From SHVO01 sp041905525 (lineage in GTDB: Bacteria > Pseudomonadota > Alphaproteobacteria > Rhodospirillales > Rhodospirillaceae), in the NCBI GenBank assembly GCA_041905525.1, contig JAYRKY010000002.1, positions 174,894-238,893 on the forward strand: DNA of 64,000 nucleotides, in the 5' to 3' direction. Below are positions 53,172-63,050 of this stretch, piece by piece; the stretch's first letter is position 1, and every line of letters starts with the position of its first letter. The notes beneath the pieces are model-generated. The model saw only the letters and a program-made list of their open reading frames with translations, ran no database searches and was not told where the DNA came from. The position numbers and the translations under genes are program-made.

Positions 53172-53837
53172 CTATTCCGCCGCCTGCCGCAGCGCAGCAG
53201 CTGTCCCGAACGGACAAAGGACGACCGCGATCAGAGCGAAACCGCCCAGAATCGACAGCATCGGCGCGCTCGGCATTCCGGTCAGCGCCGCTTCCACCGC
53301 CGCGGTTCCGAAGATCAAGACAGGGATGTAAAGCGGTAACACGAGCAGCGAGAGCAACACGCCGCCGCGGCGCGCGCCGAGCACCAGCGCCGCGCCCTGG
53401 GCGCCGATCAGGCTGACCGTCGGCGTCCCCAGAAGCAGCGCGAGCACCAGCGCGCCGTACCCCTGCGCTGGAAGCTGCAACGTGACCGCCATGATGGGCG
53501 ACATAAGGATCAGCGGCACGCCGGTGGTCAGCCAATGCGCGATCACCTTCGCCAGCACCACCAAGGTCATCGACTGACCGTTGAGCAGCAGCTGATCGAG
53601 TGTGCCGTCCTCATAGTCGAGCGTGAACACGCGATCGAGCGACAGGAGCGCCGCGAGAAGGGCGGCCACCCAGACCACGCCGGCGGCAATGCGCGACAAC
53701 ACCTCCGCCTCCGGGCCGACGCCGAAGGGGAAAAGCACGGTGGCGATGGCGAAAAACGCTATGACGGTGAGGCTGTCGGCGCTTTGCCGCACGGCCAGCT
53801 TCAAATCCCGCGAGAGAAGGGCTGTGAACGCACTCAT
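53172..53837 (-). CDS. ccmB: Haem exporter permease CcmB
   Basis: A 221-residue permease with six hydrophobic segments, the membrane partner of CcmA. Family blocks include RDLKLAVRQSADSLTVIAFF at the start and LDYEDGTLDQLLLNGQSM. The ATG at 53837 overlaps the ccmA stop by ATGA; frames extending further upstream would run into ccmA. It works with CcmACDE to release haem-loaded CcmE. Confidence 0.95.
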   Translation of the reverse strand: MSAFTALLSRDLKLAVRQSADSLTVIAFFAIATVLFPFGVGPEAEVLSRIAAGVVWVAALLAALLSLDRVFTLDYEDGTLDQLLLNGQSMTLVVLAKVIAHWLTTGVPLILMSPIMAVTLQLPAQGYGALVLALLLGTPTVSLIGAQGAALVLGARRGGVLLSLLVLPLYIPVLIFGTAAVEAALTGMPSAPMLSILGGFALIAVVLCPFGTAAALRQAAE

Positions 53838-54517
53838 GCGTCGGTCCACTGCATGGCGTGCGTCGGCGTGAAGGCGTCCAGCGCCAGCGTCACGCCGCCG
53901 GTGACAAGGTCGGCGCCGTGACTCGCCAGGATCACCATGCCGCCGCTCGCGCGGTGATCGGCGATGATGTGCGTCAGCGCGTCCTGCGAGCGGTCGTCCA
54001 GGGCGTTCGCCGGTTCGTCGAGCAGCCAGAGCGGGGCGGGACTGGCAATCAGGCGCGCGAGCGCCAGGCGATGGCGTTGTCCCGCGGATAGCAGACGCGC
54101 CGGAAAATCGGCCAGCTGTCTGAGGCCGAACGCGTCCATGGCGCGCGGGATGAGCGCGGCGTCTCGGGTCCCCCAGAAATCGGCCCAGAAGGCGAGGTTC
54201 TCGCGCACGGTGAAGGCCGGCTTGATCGCATCGAGATGGCCGATGAAACGAAGGTGCCTGCCGTGACCCGCCGGATCCTCGACGGTTTCCCCGGACCATT
54301 TCATCCGACCGGCGATCGGCCGGGCCAGCCCGGCCATTAGGCGGAGGAGGGTGGTTTTCCCGCTGCCGTTGGGACCGCGCAGAACCATGGCGCCGCCGCT
54401 CGCCACTGAAAAGCCGAGCCCGGCAAAGACCGTCCGGCCGCCCCGGCGGCAGGCCAGGTTTTCGCCGGAAAAGGTAGCGGTTTCAAAGGTGTTACTGGTG
54501 CCCACGGGCCGGACCAT
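53834..54517 (-). CDS. ccmA: Haem exporter ATP-binding protein CcmA
   Basis: A 227-residue ABC ATPase, first gene of the ccm operon. Walker A is RGPNGSGKTTLLRL, the signature is LSAGQRHRLALARL, which has the Ala typical of CcmA, and Walker B is LWLLDEPANALDD. ATP hydrolysis drives release of holo-CcmE. It uses a start near 54517; about 485 bases of leader separate it from the divergent acnA gene. I cannot see a clear promoter. Confidence 0.95.
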   Translation of the reverse strand: MVRPVGTSNTFETATFSGENLACRRGGRTVFAGLGFSVASGGAMVLRGPNGSGKTTLLRLMAGLARPIAGRMKWSGETVEDPAGHGRHLRFIGHLDAIKPAFTVRENLAFWADFWGTRDAALIPRAMDAFGLRQLADFPARLLSAGQRHRLALARLIASPAPLWLLDEPANALDDRSQDALTHIIADHRASGGMVILASHGADLVTGGVTLALDAFTPTHAMQWTDA

Positions 54518-55002
54518 ACCAGAGCGGACCGAGGGCGCCAGAGCCTATGGATGGGAAAAAGGCGGCGGCCGGCGTGGGTTGGGGGAGAGGGGAGGGATGC
54601 GCCGGCCGCCAGTGGGTCGTCAGGTGGAGGGACGGGGGGCGTCCGACCACCGGTGAAAAGTCCGCCCGAAGGAGCGAAGGGCGTCTTTTCCCATGGCTTC
54701 AATCTAACGCTGGGAATGCGGCGTTTTTGGGGTGGACCGGACGACCGGGCCCGGTTCGCGCGCCGCGTGCGAGATATCGAAAAAATACTAATAGTCCCAA
54801 AGCGTTGGCGTGGCTTTTTGGTCCGCTCTAGCCCTGGACTTTGTGGTCGATATGTGGATGATGCCGACTTGGAGAAACCGGGACGATCAGCCGGGGTGGG
54901 GACAGCACGTAGCGCGCGTATCGGCCCGCCGATACAGCCGGGCGCAACCTCCCCGTTTCGGCTCACCCCGTCCCCTTACATACGCGGTCAAGGAGCCCCC
55001 AT
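54518..55002. other. 485-base divergent intergenic region between ccmA and acnA
   Basis: No gene supported. It is very G-rich on the plus strand (54560-54640) and holds one sizeable dyad: GGTGG (54623-54627) pairs with CCACC (54647-54651) around an inner GGACG/CGTCC stem. An A/T-rich patch at 54776-54800 could be promoter sequence for acnA. I see no riboswitch or RNA gene. Confidence 0.4.
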
Positions 55003-57693
<2,691 letters not shown>

Positions 57694-57720
57694 GCGGCGG
57701 CGGCGCGGGGTTTCCGCGCC

Positions 57721-59076
57721 GTGTCCCTGTTCAATGCCGACACCTTGCTCGCGCAAGCGATCGCCGCGCAAAACGCGAAAGACTTCGCGCGCGCGGCGGC
57801 GCTTTACGAGCAGCTGATCGCGCTGGCGCCCAGCCGCCCCGAGGCTTACGTCAACCTCGGGCTGATGCACCAGAACGCCGGCCGGCTTGAGATCGCTGAA
57901 ACGCTGTATCGGCGCGCGATCAAGGTCGCGCCGAAACTCGCCGTCGCGCATCTCAACCTCGGCGTGGTCCATGTGATCCGCCGCGAGGAAGAGGCCGCGC
58001 TGGCGTGCTTCCAGCAGGCGCTGAAACTCCAGCCGGACCGCAAGGACGCCCTGCTCAATATGGCCGGCGTGTACGAGCGTCAGGGCCGCATCGATCATGC
58101 GGCGCGGGCCCTCGATCGTCTGGTCGAGCTGTCTCCCGGCGACATCACCGCGAACATGGCGCGGGCGAATGTCTTGTTCATGCTCGGCCGATGGAAAGAC
58201 GCGTGGACATCCTACGGTGTGCGGCACGCGATTTTCTGGGGCACGGGGCGCGCGCTGCCCGGCGCGCTGTGGCGCGGCGAGGACATCGCCGGCAAAACGG
58301 TCCTTCTGTCCTTTGAGCAGGGGCTCGGCGAACAGATCATGTTCGCGTCCATGATCCCGGAGATCGCCAGGGCGGCGAAGCATGTCATCGTCGAATGTGA
58401 AGCACGCTTGGTGGCGCTGTTTCAGCGGTCCTTCCCCGGCGTCGAGGCGGTGCCGTGGCGCGACGACTGGCATCCGCGCGTGCGCGCCGCCGAGATCGAT
58501 TTCCATGCGGCGCTCGGCGATCCTGGTTTATGGCTGCGCGACGGTTTTGAGAAATTTCCCGCCCATGCCGGGTACCTCGCCGCCGATCCGGCCCGTGTCG
58601 ATCATCACCGGGCGCGTTACGCCGCTCTGGCGAATGGGAAACGCATCGCGGGCATCGCTTGGCACAGCGCCGCGGTTCCGTTCGGTCCTCAGAAAAGCAT
58701 TCCGCCCGCGGCGCTCGGCCCACTGCTCGCGCGCGAAGATATCTTCTGGGTCAACCTTCAACACGGTCCGGCGCGAGACCAGCTCGGGTCCGCCGTCTGG
58801 ACCGATCCCGAGATGGACCCGGGCGGCGACTTTGAGCCGCTGGCGGCGCAGATCGCGGCGCTCGATATGATGGTGAGCGCCAGCAACGGCACCGCCCATG
58901 TCGCTGCCGCGCTCGGCCGGCCGACTTTCCTCATTCTTCCCAAGGTGCTCGGGCGTCATTGGTATTGGTTCCCGGACCGCGAGACGAACCCCTGGTACCC
59001 GTCGGCGCGCACCTTTGTGCAAGACCGCGACGGCGTGTGGGACGATGCTATTGCGCGCGCGGCCGCCGCGCTGTGA
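57721..59076 (+). CDS. TPR protein with a glycosyltransferase (GT41/GT9-like) C-terminal domain
   Basis: A 451-residue cytoplasmic protein. Four or so TPR repeats fill residues about 10-160 (PEAYVNLGLMHQNAGRLEIA, VAHLNLGVVHVIRREEEAAL). The second half has the layout of a TPR-linked glycosyltransferase: LLSFEQGLGEQIMFASMIPE, then RIAGIAWHSAA, WVNLQHGPARDQL and the late SASNGTAHVAAALGRPTF that binds nucleotide in such enzymes. Substrate and acceptor are unknown. The GTG at 57721 follows acnA by 28 bases. Similar genes exist in many copies in alphaproteobacteria. Confidence 0.82.
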   Translation: MSLFNADTLLAQAIAAQNAKDFARAAALYEQLIALAPSRPEAYVNLGLMHQNAGRLEIAETLYRRAIKVAPKLAVAHLNLGVVHVIRREEEAALACFQQALKLQPDRKDALLNMAGVYERQGRIDHAARALDRLVELSPGDITANMARANVLFMLGRWKDAWTSYGVRHAIFWGTGRALPGALWRGEDIAGKTVLLSFEQGLGEQIMFASMIPEIARAAKHVIVECEARLVALFQRSFPGVEAVPWRDDWHPRVRAAEIDFHAALGDPGLWLRDGFEKFPAHAGYLAADPARVDHHRARYAALANGKRIAGIAWHSAAVPFGPQKSIPPAALGPLLAREDIFWVNLQHGPARDQLGSAVWTDPEMDPGGDFEPLAAQIAALDMMVSASNGTAHVAAALGRPTFLILPKVLGRHWYWFPDRETNPWYPSARTFVQDRDGVWDDAIARAAAAL

Positions 59077-59111
59077 TTGACTCCGCACGATTTCGCGCGC
59101 TAGATGAGCGC

Positions 59112-59192
59112 ATGAGCAACGCCGCGCATCTCTCGACTACGACCACCACCACGACCCGCTTGACCGGGCCGTTGGGATGGTGCGCGCGCTAA
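59112..59192 (+). CDS. Threonine-rich leader peptide of thrS
   Basis: A 26-residue frame beginning MSNAAHLS, then seven consecutive threonine codons (59136-59156; ACT, ACG, ACC, ACC, ACC, ACG, ACC), then RLTGPLGWCAR and TAA at 59190-59192. An eighth Thr codon is at 59163. The following intrinsic terminator and ThrRS gene make it an attenuation leader: slow Thr-tRNA supply would stall ribosomes on the run and favour readthrough. This is the arrangement of amino-acid operon leaders such as E. coli thrL and pheM, here placed before a tRNA synthetase gene. Confidence 0.88.
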   Translation: MSNAAHLSTTTTTTTRLTGPLGWCAR

Positions 59193-59216
59193 GTTCAGCC
59201 TCTGCGTCACAACCCA

Positions 59217-59253
59217 AAAGGCCCCGCCGGCAACGGACGGGGCCTTTGGCTTT
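59217..59253 (+). terminator. Attenuator terminator before thrS
   Basis: AAAGGCCCCG (59217-59226) pairs perfectly with CGGGGCCTTT (59238-59247). The loop holds an inner CCG-GCAA-CGG hairpin, and the tail is TGGCTTT. In the leader, CCGTTG (59169-59174), just after the Thr codons, is complementary to CAACGG (59231-59236) of the inner hairpin. It could form a competing antiterminator when a ribosome stalls on the Thr run. The T-tract is interrupted, so efficiency is uncertain. Confidence 0.87.
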
Positions 59254-59296
59254 ATGGCGCGCCTTGTCCGTCTCGGCTCACACAGGAGAAACGGAC

Positions 59297-60496
59297 ATGG
59301 ATTCCAACGATCATCGCGTACTCGGACGAAAACTTGGGCTCTTCCATCAGCAGGAAGAAGGCCCGGGTATGGTGTTCTGGCACCCACGCGGCTTCGCGCT
59401 CTACCATCTTATCGAAGGCTATATCCGCGCCCGCATGCGCAAAGCCGGCTTCGCCGAAATCCGCACGCCGCAGGTGTTGTCCCGCGCGTTGTGGGAGAAG
59501 AGCGGGCATTGGCAGAAGTTCGGCGGCAATATGTTTTCCTTCCACCAAGACGGCGAGGACGGCCACCGGGATTACGCGCTCAAACCCATGAGTTGTCCGG
59601 GGCATGTGCAGATCTTCAACGCCGATCTGCGCTCGTTCCGTGATCTGCCGCTGCGCTACGCCGAGTTCGGCCTCTGTCATCGCAACGAACCTTCCGGCGC
59701 GCTTGCGGGTCTCATGCGCACGCGCGCTTTCGTCCAGGACGATGCGCATATCTTTTGTCTCGAGGAACACGTCGTGCCAGAGGTTGCGCGCTTCTGCGGC
59801 CTCCTGCGCGAGGTCTATGCCGACTTCGGATTCGAAGACGTGATCGTCGGTTTCTCGACGCGTCCCGCCGTGCGCGAGGGCGCCGAGGAGGTTTGGGACC
59901 GCGCGGAGGCCTCGCTCATGGCGGCCGCCGACGCAGCCGGGCTTTCCTACCGGGTTCAGCCCGGAGAAGGAGCGTTCTACGGGCCGAAGTTGGAGTTCGT
60001 CCTGAAGGACGCGCGCGGACGGGAATGGCAGTGCGGCACGATTCAGTTGGATCTCGTGCTGCCGGACAAGCTCGATGCGCGTTACGTCGACTCCGATAAC
60101 GAGCGCCGGCGCCCGGTGATGATCCATCACGCCGTGCTGGGCAGCATCGAGCGATTCATCGCCATGCTGCTCGAACATTACGAAGGACGTTTGCCGCTGT
60201 GGCTGGCGCCCGACCAAATCGCGGTCGCGTCAGTGACCAGCGCAAGCGCCGACTATGCGCGCAAAGTTTACGAGGCCTTCGTCGCCGCCGGATTTCGCGC
60301 CATGGTCGATACACGCGAGGAGCGGATCGGGCGCAAGCTCGCCGAATCGCATGACGCCGGCATTCCCGCGTTCGTCGCCGTGGGCGCCTCGGAGTCGGCG
60401 AGCGGTACGGTTTCCCTGCGCCAGGGCGGAAAAGGTCAACGCATCTTGGAACTGGGCGCGGCCATCGAACGCCTCCGGGGGGAGGCGTTCAAATGA
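59297..60496 (+). CDS. thrS: Short threonyl-tRNA synthetase lacking the TGS and editing domains
   Basis: A 399-residue class II synthetase attaching Thr to tRNA-Thr. It starts MDSNDHRVLGRKLGLFHQQE, matching the end of the linker before the catalytic core of full-length ThrRS. Motif 2 is LCHRNEPSGALAGLMRTR and motif 3 lies in VLGSIERFIAMLLEHY. Zinc ligands C100, H151 and H277 have the same 51- and 126-residue spacings as C334, H385 and H511 of E. coli ThrRS, which is about 640 residues. A C-terminal anticodon-binding domain is present. About 234 N-terminal residues (TGS and Ser-tRNA-editing N2 domains) are missing, and the upstream DNA does not encode them. ATG 59297 has AGGAG nine bases upstream. 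Confidence 0.94.
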   Translation: MDSNDHRVLGRKLGLFHQQEEGPGMVFWHPRGFALYHLIEGYIRARMRKAGFAEIRTPQVLSRALWEKSGHWQKFGGNMFSFHQDGEDGHRDYALKPMSCPGHVQIFNADLRSFRDLPLRYAEFGLCHRNEPSGALAGLMRTRAFVQDDAHIFCLEEHVVPEVARFCGLLREVYADFGFEDVIVGFSTRPAVREGAEEVWDRAEASLMAAADAAGLSYRVQPGEGAFYGPKLEFVLKDARGREWQCGTIQLDLVLPDKLDARYVDSDNERRRPVMIHHAVLGSIERFIAMLLEHYEGRLPLWLAPDQIAVASVTSASADYARKVYEAFVAAGFRAMVDTREERIGRKLAESHDAGIPAFVAVGASESASGTVSLRQGGKGQRILELGAAIERLRGEAFK

Positions 60497-60497
60497 T

Positions 60498-62369
60498 CTA
60501 CAGACCTTTTTCCATCACCTTGGCCAGACGGCGCGCGAAAGCGGCCGGATCGGGAACCGCCTCGCCTTCGACAATGCGCGCCTGGTCGAGAAGCAACTGC
60601 GCGGCGTCGTCCAAGGCCTCGCCGTCGAGCGTCTCAACCCGCTTGATCAAGGCGTGCTTCGGGTTCACCTCAAGCACCTTCCGGATGCCGAGGTCCGCGC
60701 CCTCGCCGTGCTGTTTGAGCATGCGCGCAAGATGCAAGCTCATGCCGCCCGTGTCGGCCACCAGGCAGACCGGGCTCTCGGTAAGGCGCACCGAGGCGCG
60801 AACGTCGGACACGGCTTCGCCCAGCGCTTTCTTCAGTTTTTCGATCGCGCCGGTCACGTCGGCGGCGGGCTCCTCCGGCTTGTCGTCGGCACCCTTGATC
60901 TTCGAGAGATCGGTGCCCGCTTCGGCGACGGATTTGAAGGGCTTCTTTTCATAGGCGTTCACCGACGGCACCCAGAACTCGTCGATGGGGTCGGTGAGCA
61001 GCAGCACCTCGATGCCCTTCGCCGCGAAGCCTTCGAGCTGCGGGCTGGCCTTCAACGCGTCCAGCTTCTCGCCGGTGATGTAGTAGATGGCCTCCTGGCC
61101 CTCCTTCATCCGCGCGACATAATCCTTCAGACTGACCATCTCGCCCGACGTGGTGGTGAAGCGCGCGAGTTCGAGCAACTCCTCGCGGCGTTCGAAGTCT
61201 TCGTACAGCCCTTCCTTGAACACCGGACCGAAGGTCTTCCAGAACGATCCGTAGGCCTCTCCGTCGGCGCTGCGGTCTTTCAAATCCTTCAGCAGGCGTT
61301 TGACCAGGCCGCCCTGGATCTTTCGCAGCATCGGATTGTCCTGCAGCATCTCGCGGCTGATGTTCAGCGGCAGGTCCGAGGAGTCCACGACCCCCCTCAC
61401 AAAGCGCAGGTAGCGGGGCAGCATTCCGTCCAGCTGATCGGAGATGAAGACACGGTTCACATAAAGCCGGACCTGTCCCTTGCGCTCGGGATGGAAGAGA
61501 TCGAAGGGCTTTTGCGAGGGCACAAAAAGCAGGGCGGTGTATTCGATGGCGCCTTCGGCGCGGTAATGCAGCGTATGCCAGGGGTCGTCGAAACCGTGGC
61601 CGATGCTGTGATAGAACTCCTTATATTGCTCGGCCGTGATTTCGCTCTTGGGGCGCATCCACAGCGCCGAGGCGCTGTTGAGGGTTTCCTCTTTCGCCTC
61701 GGCCTCGCCCGCGGGCGCATCGAGGATGACCGGCAACGCGATGTGGTCGGAGTAGGTTTTCACCACATGACGCAAGCGGTGAGCTTCCAGAAACTCCTCC
61801 GCGTCGCTCTTCAAATGCAGGACAATCCGCGTGCCGCGCGTCGCATCCGCGCGCTCCGCGACGCTGAACTCCCCTTTGCCGTCGCTGGTCCAGATCCAGC
61901 CGTGCGCTTCGCCCGCCTTACGGGAGATCACCTCGACCTTGTCGGCGACCATGAAGGCCGAATAGAAGCCCACGCCGAACTGGCCGATCAGGTTCACGTC
62001 CTTCGATTTGGCGTCCTTGTCCTTGGCGAGCGTCTTCACGAATTCAGAGGTGCCGGACTTCGCGATGGTGCCGAGGTTGGCGATCAGCTCGTCGCGCGAC
62101 ATCCCGATGCCGTTGTCGGAAATGGTGAGGGTCTTGGCGGCTTTGTCGAAACCGATGTGGATGGCGAAGGCCGCGCCGCCGTCTTCCAGCAGCTTCGGTT
62201 CCGTCAGGGCTGCGTAGCGCAGCTTGTCGCACGCGTCCGAGGCGTTGGAGATCAGTTCGCGAAGAAAAATCTCGCGGTTCGAATAAAGAGAATGGACGAC
62301 GATATCGAGAAGTTTGGCGACTTCGGCCTGGAAGGCGCGCGTCTCTGGCGCGGCGGTTGCAGTGTTCAT
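60498..62369 (-). CDS. htpG: Chaperone HtpG (Hsp90)
   Basis: A 623-residue Hsp90 homologue. The GHKL ATP-binding domain shows REIFLRELISNASDACDKLR, ISDNGIGMSRDEL and LIGQFGVGFYSAF. The middle domain has the catalytic-loop block PLNISREMLQDNP, and the C-terminal dimerisation domain is intact. It remodels client proteins under stress. It converges with thrS, with one base between stops. A possible sigma32-type promoter lies 70-100 bases upstream. Confidence 0.97.
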   Translation of the reverse strand: MNTATAAPETRAFQAEVAKLLDIVVHSLYSNREIFLRELISNASDACDKLRYAALTEPKLLEDGGAAFAIHIGFDKAAKTLTISDNGIGMSRDELIANLGTIAKSGTSEFVKTLAKDKDAKSKDVNLIGQFGVGFYSAFMVADKVEVISRKAGEAHGWIWTSDGKGEFSVAERADATRGTRIVLHLKSDAEEFLEAHRLRHVVKTYSDHIALPVILDAPAGEAEAKEETLNSASALWMRPKSEITAEQYKEFYHSIGHGFDDPWHTLHYRAEGAIEYTALLFVPSQKPFDLFHPERKGQVRLYVNRVFISDQLDGMLPRYLRFVRGVVDSSDLPLNISREMLQDNPMLRKIQGGLVKRLLKDLKDRSADGEAYGSFWKTFGPVFKEGLYEDFERREELLELARFTTTSGEMVSLKDYVARMKEGQEAIYYITGEKLDALKASPQLEGFAAKGIEVLLLTDPIDEFWVPSVNAYEKKPFKSVAEAGTDLSKIKGADDKPEEPAADVTGAIEKLKKALGEAVSDVRASVRLTESPVCLVADTGGMSLHLARMLKQHGEGADLGIRKVLEVNPKHALIKRVETLDGEALDDAAQLLLDQARIVEGEAVPDPAAFARRLAKVMEKGL

Positions 62370-62438
62370 AGCCTCATCCCCTCAGAGAGTTTTTAGGATC
62401 ATGGTGGGCCCGTTCCGGTGAGACTCGGGCGGGCGCAG

Positions 62439-62468
62439 ATATGTGGTTGTGTAACGCGAATGGCAAGG
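62439..62468 (-). promoter_or_regulatory. Possible sigma32-type promoter of htpG
   Basis: On the minus strand, CTTGCC is followed about 15 bases later by CCACATAT, roughly matching a heat-shock promoter (CTTG then C-rich plus TAT). It sits 70-100 bases before the htpG ATG. The match is partial, so this is tentative. Confidence 0.3.
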
Positions 62469-62630
62469 GGCTACGGACCTTGTTCGGATTGTCTTTTTTC
62501 GCGCTTCCCGTGCCCGAAACGGTCCCCGGCCATTGCCCTGGCCCCGCCAAAGTCCCATCATCAGGAGGTGGGGTGTTTCCGGCAGCGGAGACAGAGGGGT
62601 TACGTTGGATCAATTAAAGCGGAGCGTGAA

Positions 62631-63020
62631 ATGCAAGTCCCCGTCCAGATTTCCTTCCATGGACTCGACTCGTCCGAGGCCGTCGAGACCCGGATCCGTG
62701 AGAAGGTAGCCAAGCTGGAGACCTACTTCGACCGGATTACCAGTTGCCGGGTCGTGGTAGAGCGGCATCACAGGACAACGCATGCGAGCCCCGCAGGCCA
62801 GCCCTATCATATCTCGATCATCTTGGACGTGCCCGGCGACGAATTGGTCGTCAAGCGCGATCCGAAGCGCGACGAGAGCCTGAAAGATCACGAGGACATT
62901 CAAATTGCGTTGCGCGATGCCTTCGCCACCATGGAGCGCCAGCTTAAGGAATACGTCCGCCGCCGGCGTGAAGGCCGCGGCGCAAAGGAAGCGGCGCGCG
63001 AAATCACCGAGGGGCTCTAA
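62631..63020 (+). CDS. hpf: Ribosome hibernation-promoting factor (HPF/RaiA family)
   Basis: A 129-residue ribosome-binding protein: VQISFHGLDSSEAVETRIRE, VAKLETYFDRITSCRVVVE and HISIILDVPGDELVVKR match the HPF/YfiA fold. Such factors occupy the decoding centre of idle ribosomes in stationary phase. It lacks the long C-terminal dimerisation domain of long-form HPF. The start at 62631 has GCGGAG six bases upstream; upstream codons to 62418 are unlikely. A predicted helicase follows after 30 bases. Confidence 0.93.
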   Translation: MQVPVQISFHGLDSSEAVETRIREKVAKLETYFDRITSCRVVVERHHRTTHASPAGQPYHISIILDVPGDELVVKRDPKRDESLKDHEDIQIALRDAFATMERQLKEYVRRRREGRGAKEAAREITEGL

Positions 63021-63050
63021 ACCCCTCCTTCCCGAAAGGTCCTCGCGGCT

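Noticed and set aside
59103..59114. Earlier ATG before the Thr leader
   Set aside because: It reads only MSA then stop, so it cannot be the leader; the ATG at 59112 is used instead.
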